10,679 nucleotides of DNA, taken from the NCBI GenBank assembly GCA_037447655.1, contig JBBHKE010002618.1, positions 1 through 10,679 of the forward strand. Direction: 5' to 3'. The notes beneath the pieces were generated by a model, which searched no databases, was not told the origin of the DNA, and worked only from the letters and a program-made list of their open reading frames with translations. The first letter of the stretch is position 1. Each line of letters starts with the position of its first letter. This document shows positions 8,130-10,679 of the stretch, piece by piece. A program made the position numbers and the translations under genes. Origin of the DNA: Zygnema cylindricum (Eukaryota > Streptophyta > Zygnematophyceae > Zygnematales > Zygnemataceae).

Positions 8130-8153
8130 AGATGTTTCGCTGATCAGTCCAAT

Positions 8154-8161
8154 TTTATATA
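8154..8161 (-). promoter_or_regulatory. TATA box of TRIM 3' LTR
   Basis: TATATAAA on the minus strand lies 32 nt before the first base of the tRNA-like module. The same box, at the same distance, is in the other LTR (8441-8448). It could set the Pol II start of the element, or act as the upstream TATA that many plant tRNA genes carry near -30. Confidence 0.55.
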
Positions 8162-8224
8162 GCTTTTAGTGTGGATATTTACCACAATTCCGGATATCGA
8201 ACTCACGTTTTATGTACGTCAACA

Positions 8225-8233
8225 CCCCCCCTT
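8225..8233 (-). other. TRIM polypurine tract
   Basis: In element orientation the bases before the 3' LTR are AAGGGGGGG, preceded by CCTCTC. They abut the TGTTGACG start of the LTR, as expected for the plus-strand primer. A second run of seven G lies near the primer site (8268-8275). Confidence 0.75.
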
Positions 8234-8278
8234 GAGAGGTAGCTGGTCATAATAGTCCATGTAAACCTGCCCCCCCTA

Positions 8279-8290
8279 GCTGCGATACCA
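8279..8290 (-). other. TRIM primer binding site (initiator tRNA-Met 3' end)
   Basis: TGGTATCGCAGC directly follows the ...TTTACA end of the 5' LTR. The usual plant initiator tRNA-Met site is TGGTATCAGAGC, which differs at two internal positions. This is the classical 3'-end priming mode, unlike the internal-fragment site of the nested copia. Confidence 0.78.
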
Positions 8291-8328
8291 TGTAAAGATT
8301 CGTAGAATCGAAGGATAGAATGGACGAT

Positions 8329-8344
8329 CCCATTAATGGGATTG
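8329..8344. repeat. 16-bp palindrome in TRIM LTR
   Basis: ATCCCATTAATGGGAT is perfectly self-complementary. The corresponding site in the other TRIM LTR (ATCCCATTAAAGGGAT, one mismatch) is where the copia element inserted. Confidence 0.65.
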
Positions 8345-8345
8345 A

Positions 8346-8416
8346 TGAGCCGGCTACGATTTGAACCTGAGACCTTTCACTTAAGGTGCGACGCACTACC
8401 ACTGTGCCACCAGCTC
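8346..8416 (-). other. tRNA-like module in TRIM 5' LTR
   Basis: Acceptor GAGCTGG pairs with CCGGCTC (7 bp, one wobble). The D-arm GCAC-AGTGGTA-GTGC is perfect. The B box reads GGTTCAAATCG. The A box TGGCACAGTGG is identical to the other copy. One base is missing in the anticodon arm relative to 8058-8129 and the T-stem is weakened, so this copy folds less well. It starts 32 nt after the TATATAAA box, so a Pol II transcript initiating there would begin near the tRNA-like fold. Confidence 0.7.
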
Positions 8417-8440
8417 AGATGTTACGCTGGTGGGTCCAAT

Positions 8441-8448
8441 TTTATATA
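8441..8448 (-). promoter_or_regulatory. TATA box of TRIM 5' LTR
   Basis: TATATAAA on the minus strand lies 62 nt into the LTR and 32 nt before the tRNA-like module. It is conserved in sequence and spacing with 8154-8161. Confidence 0.55.
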
Positions 8449-8510
8449 GGTTTTAGTGTGGATGTTTACCACAATTCCGGATATCGAGGGTAGTTTCACG
8501 TACGTCAACA

Positions 8511-8515
8511 AACTG
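8511..8515. repeat. Target-site duplication of the TRIM, right copy (AACTG)
   Basis: This exact repeat of 1900-1904 directly follows the AACA end of the TRIM. Its last two bases are also the first two of the family A terminal inverted repeat. Confidence 0.85.
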
Positions 8516-9284
8516 AGGGTGCGTCTTTGTGAGCTTAAGGGTTTTTCCTATCGTCTTCTTGTAAAACATAGAGCCGTACCGCGTACGTTTCAACCGTACG
8601 AAGGAATCGCAAATTTGTAGAGTACACTTTGCGTCATCCTCGACCTTAGGATGTAAAATAATTTGTTGTCTTGTGTTTTTCGACCCACTTCCACAATAAA
8701 AAACGTCATCTTCAACCTTACGTTTAAAACACATGCGCGATGTGTTTTAAAACTAGGTATTTCTGACAAACAAATAGGAACATATATTTGCACTTGCCGT
8801 AATTTTCGAAAATTTTTATACGATTTTCGAGGACAAAAAAAAGCACAAAATTCGTTATGTTTTGTTCGTTTGCGCTCTCATACAAGGAAGATATGTACAT
8901 AATTTGTTTGGTTTTGTCCGTTTTGGATTTTTTTATCGCGGGGGTCTCGAAATTCTGATGCTATTTCACGTCGATCGGACAGGAGACGCGAAAGCAAAAC
9001 GCATCTTCTTCACCCGTGAAACCACACAGGCCGAAATGCACTACGTCTACAATGTCACGGTTAGACATGCGACGTCACAAGCAGTTCCAAAAAATAGCGT
9101 GCGACAACACAGATTGTAGACGCTGACAGTCGTCACAAGTATTGACGACATATAAAATCGTCAGAGCGTAAGTTATGATTTCGTCCTTACAGACATAGGG
9201 ACACCCAAAATTCGAGTCCGCCGGATCAGCGCTAAAAAACAAAGAAAATCCTCTAAGTTTGAAATACATAGAGACGCACCCTCA
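8514..9284. mobile_element. Family A copy 2: putative non-autonomous DNA transposon with terminal inverted repeats
   Basis: This 771-bp unit has inverted termini: TGAGGGTGCGTCTTTGTG at 8514-8531, and at 9267-9284 the complement of TGAGGGTGCGTCTCTATG, with two mismatches in 18 bp. The interior matches 1-703. It contains a perfect 12-bp inverted repeat around GCGCG (8723-8751) and several scattered CGTCA motifs near 9125-9175. It has no protein of its own. The flanks, read across the TRIM as CTACGCCAAC on the left and ATTTTTTGGG on the right, show no target-site duplication. Superfamily assignment is therefore not possible from this window. Direct copies at both sides could suggest long terminal repeats, but the inverted termini argue against that. 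Confidence 0.68.
8723..8751. repeat. 12-bp inverted repeat inside family A copy 2
   Basis: TTTAAAACACAT and ATGTGTTTTAAA flank the 5-base centre GCGCG. In copy 1 the same place (about 170-200) pairs only partly. It is off-centre in the element, so it is not a simple fold-back axis. Confidence 0.6.
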
Positions 9285-9319
9285 ATTTTTTGGGTTGGTG
9301 TTTTCAAACATGGCGAGAG

Positions 9320-10598
9320 TCATTTGATAGAAATAGTGTTGAAAAAATTTTCTTGCTGATTGTCGGCATCTTCAATATTTCGGAGGAATTCTCTTGCCCT
9401 TGGCCAAGGAGCTTCCAGAACCTCGCCTTTAAAGTGGTCGCGGTGCTTGGTGATTATGTCTTGCAATTGATGTGTGAGCATGTCGTCTTCCCACCTTCCA
9501 TCATGTAAAGACAAGCCACATTGAACCATGGCTTTTCTTGCATAACTCATCCCGATTTCTCTCTCATCGCATTAACCTCTCGGATAGAGTCCCTTGCCAA
9601 TTTCAAAAAAACTGTCTTACCGTGTCCAACAATTTTTCGGACCAAAATGAAGGTTTAGCCCATTGCCAGGTTTCAATTCCATTTGCCTTCCAACTGTCCC
9701 ATATGCGAGTCCACACATCCTTGATTTTAGAAATCACTAAGGAGTCTGCCGGCTGAACAAGATGCGTTGCATTAGGAGAGAAGACGTGTAAAATGGTGTT
9801 TTTTGCAAGTAGGATTTCCTCCAAGTCATCTGACATATTTTGACCACCACAATTGTCGAGTAACATAATTTTTTGTCGTCCTTCTCGGTCCCTTTCATAA
9901 GACTTCATCTCTTTGAACCATTGTGGGAACACATTTTTATAATTCCAACCCTTTGGACTGGTGTGGTAACAAACACTTGAAAAAATATGTAATGGACAAA
10001 AAGGGGAAGAAATTAACACTTTATATTGCTTGCACAAATTTGCCCTAGCGGGAAAGTAAGCTACGGATACCATAGGTAGCTTATAATAGGAGTCATTGTT
10101 TGAGATAAGAGGAGTTAGGGAGTTATGGGACAAAAATGTCGTAATGTTGAAGTGGGAGAGAGAGGGTAAAAGTATGAGAGGGAGAGGAAGAGAGATATAG
10201 ATATAAAAGAAGAGACAAATAGATAGATGAAGAGAGAAAGAGAAACCTCCATTAAAGACAAAAATTAAAACAAAATTAAAATGAAACCATTAGAGTAAGG
10301 AGAAAAAACACACCGGGACAGTGTCCGGTAAACCTTGTATCAAGTAATTTCTACCATGATTTGCAGAAATTAGCATTGAGCTCTTGATACGTGCGTTCAC
10401 CCCTCATGTGATTCGCACCATGAGAGTCATGGATTCACCTCCTCCTACGACCTCGGTGTATTTCACCACATTATCCCCTCGAAACCCCAATGTCTTCCCA
10501 TTATCGCTATTCATAATCATGTGTGTTTCATATATGTTTTCCACAAGGTCTTTGTTGAAAATTCTTGGTATACATGCGACGAGAACCAAAAGAAACAA
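9320..10598 (-). pseudogene. Tigger/pogo-like DDE transposase, inactive, with a probable intron
   Basis: This DDE_1-type (Tc1/mariner superfamily) transposase would cut and paste its own element. Read on the minus strand, an N-terminal segment from 10598 has YETHM, GKTLGFRGDNVVKY, VVGGGESMTLMVR, NARI and IQGLPDTVP. After a gap comes YHTSPKGW (near 9965), LLDNCGGQN with catalytic D at 9857-9855, and NATHLVQPADS with the third acidic residue at 9746-9744. The C-terminus (YARKAMVQCGLSLHDGRWE) ends at 9320. The first catalytic Asp, expected before ETHM, is Tyr (codon 10530-10532). A TGA interrupts the frame at 10404-10406. Frameshifts lie in a seven-base A run at 9605-9611 and near 9550. The N-terminal DNA-binding domain is missing or beyond the window. 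The resemblance to oomycete and other eukaryotic copies is from memory. Confidence 0.82.
9976..10311 (-). other. Probable intron in the transposase
   Basis: The conserved protein stops at ...LPDTVP and resumes at VCYHTSPKGW with 336 bp between. A GTGTTT donor at 10311 and a TTTTTTCAAG acceptor ending at 9976 would join the halves in frame. The spacer is strongly pyrimidine-rich on this strand (10145-10260 is purine-rich on the plus strand), with CTCT and TATC runs. The 3' half happens to stay open, giving an apparent start at 10133, but that stretch does not resemble the family. An insertion instead of an intron is the alternative. Confidence 0.55.
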
Positions 10599-10679
10599 AA
10601 TTCATACTTTGTTACTATATTCATTAAGTAGGAAATAAAACCAAAACAAAACACAATACAAATAAAGAATACATTATTA
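10599..10679. other. AT-rich window edge, nothing recognised
   Basis: On the minus strand the frame of the transposase is closed by a TGA just upstream of 10598, and no further homology is visible. The AT-rich, T-rich character on that strand could mean another intron or the start of the element. Confidence 0.3.

Larger units (their letters stand above)
8054..8224 (-). repeat. TRIM 3' LTR, proximal fragment (U3, TATA box, tRNA-like module)
   Basis: This is the larger part of the interrupted TRIM LTR. It aligns with 8341-8510 and ends at TACGTCAACA. It holds a TATA box at 8154-8161 and a tRNA-like module at 8058-8129. In element orientation U3 starts TGTTGACGTAC at 8224, directly after the purine tract. 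Confidence 0.85.
1905..8510 (-). mobile_element. TRIM: miniature LTR retrotransposon with tRNA-like LTRs, split by a copia insertion
   Basis: Without the inserted copia this element is about 508 bp: a 222-bp 3' LTR (1905-1955 joined to 8054-8224), a 66-bp interior (8225-8290) and a 220-bp 5' LTR (8291-8510). The LTRs begin and end TGTTGA...(T/A)ACA in element orientation. A primer binding site, TGGTATCGCAGC, abuts the 5' LTR; it differs at two positions from the common initiator tRNA-Met site. A purine tract ending in seven G abuts the 3' LTR. The element has a perfect 5-bp duplication (AACTG). It has no coding capacity, so it must have been mobilised in trans. The size and structure fit TRIM/SMART elements. 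Each LTR also holds a tRNA-like module with Pol III A and B boxes, which I do not know from described TRIMs; Cassandra carries 5S RNA instead. Two nearby SINEs are a poorer explanation, since they would not give a primer site, purine tract and shared duplication. Confidence 0.82.
8291..8510 (-). repeat. TRIM 5' LTR (intact)
   Basis: This 220-bp LTR runs from TGTTGACGTACG (8510) to CTTTACA (8291). In order it holds U3, TATATAAA (8448-8441), the tRNA-like module (8416-8346), the 16-bp palindrome ATCCCATTAATGGGAT (8329-8344) and a small stem GATTC-TAC-GAATC at its end. It differs from the other LTR at about 30 positions by eye, concentrated near the U3 start and in the anticodon region. The 30 bp covering the acceptor and D-arm are identical. 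Confidence 0.85.

Noticed and set aside
1905-8510. Two independent tRNA-derived SINEs instead of a TRIM
   Set aside because: The repeats share TG...CA ends, adjoin a primer site and a purine tract in the right order, and the pair has one outer 5-bp duplication, which SINEs would not produce.
1-9284. Family A copies as the LTRs of one large retrotransposon
   Set aside because: They end in 18-bp inverted repeats and are strongly diverged. After removing the nested elements, only about 1.2 kb without any retroelement domain lies between them.
9603-10133. An independent 176-residue protein starting at 10133
   Set aside because: Only its second part matches the transposase family. The first part is best read as the 3' half of an intron that stays open by chance.
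10145-10260. Simple-sequence array or CRISPR-like repeats
   Set aside because: Purine-rich and low in complexity but with no regular repeat unit or spacers. It fits a pyrimidine-rich intron on the other strand.

Overview
This is a gene-poor, repeat-rich stretch of a eukaryotic nuclear genome. I find no intact protein-coding gene. Everything recognisable is transposable-element sequence, most of it decayed. The evidence for a eukaryote is a Ty1/copia LTR retrotransposon, a second miniature LTR retrotransposon primed by initiator tRNA-Met, and a Tigger/pogo-like DDE transposase that seems to contain an intron. The primer sites and the miniature element would suit a plant, while the transposase resembles a family I also associate with oomycetes. 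The sequence does not fix the clade.

Layout, left to right. Bases 1-703 are a partial copy of an unidentified repeat, here called family A. Bases 704-1904 hold no gene, only a short imperfect direct repeat and one strong hairpin. Bases 1905-8510 are a nested pair on the minus strand. A miniature LTR element (TRIM; about 222-bp LTRs, 66-bp interior) is flanked by the 5-bp duplication AACTG. A 6,093-bp copia element (1956-8048) has split one of its LTRs, making its own duplication AGGGA. The copia element has TG...CA LTRs of about 1 kb, a primer site matching the anticodon arm of initiator tRNA-Met, a purine tract, and the order Gag, protease, integrase, RT, RNase H. All are broken by stops and frameshifts, and the first catalytic Asp of RT reads Asn. 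Bases 8514-9284 are a second, nearly complete family A copy with 18-bp terminal inverted repeats. Bases 9320-10598 hold a dead Tigger/pogo-like transposase on the minus strand.

The most interesting object is the TRIM. Each LTR contains a complete tRNA-shaped module in the sense direction: 7-bp acceptor stem, 4-bp D-stem, anticodon arm, T-arm, and A and B boxes. A TATATAAA box sits 32 nt upstream in both copies. This parallels the 5S-carrying Cassandra TRIMs, but with a tRNA-like instead of a 5S promoter. The copia LTRs carry a separate, more degenerate tRNA-like segment on the opposite strand.

Inferred order of events: family A copy 2 was present first; the TRIM inserted at its left tip; the copia inserted into the TRIM LTR; then all decayed. 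The two copia LTRs differ by roughly 8-15% by eye and the two TRIM LTRs by roughly 13%, so none of this is recent.
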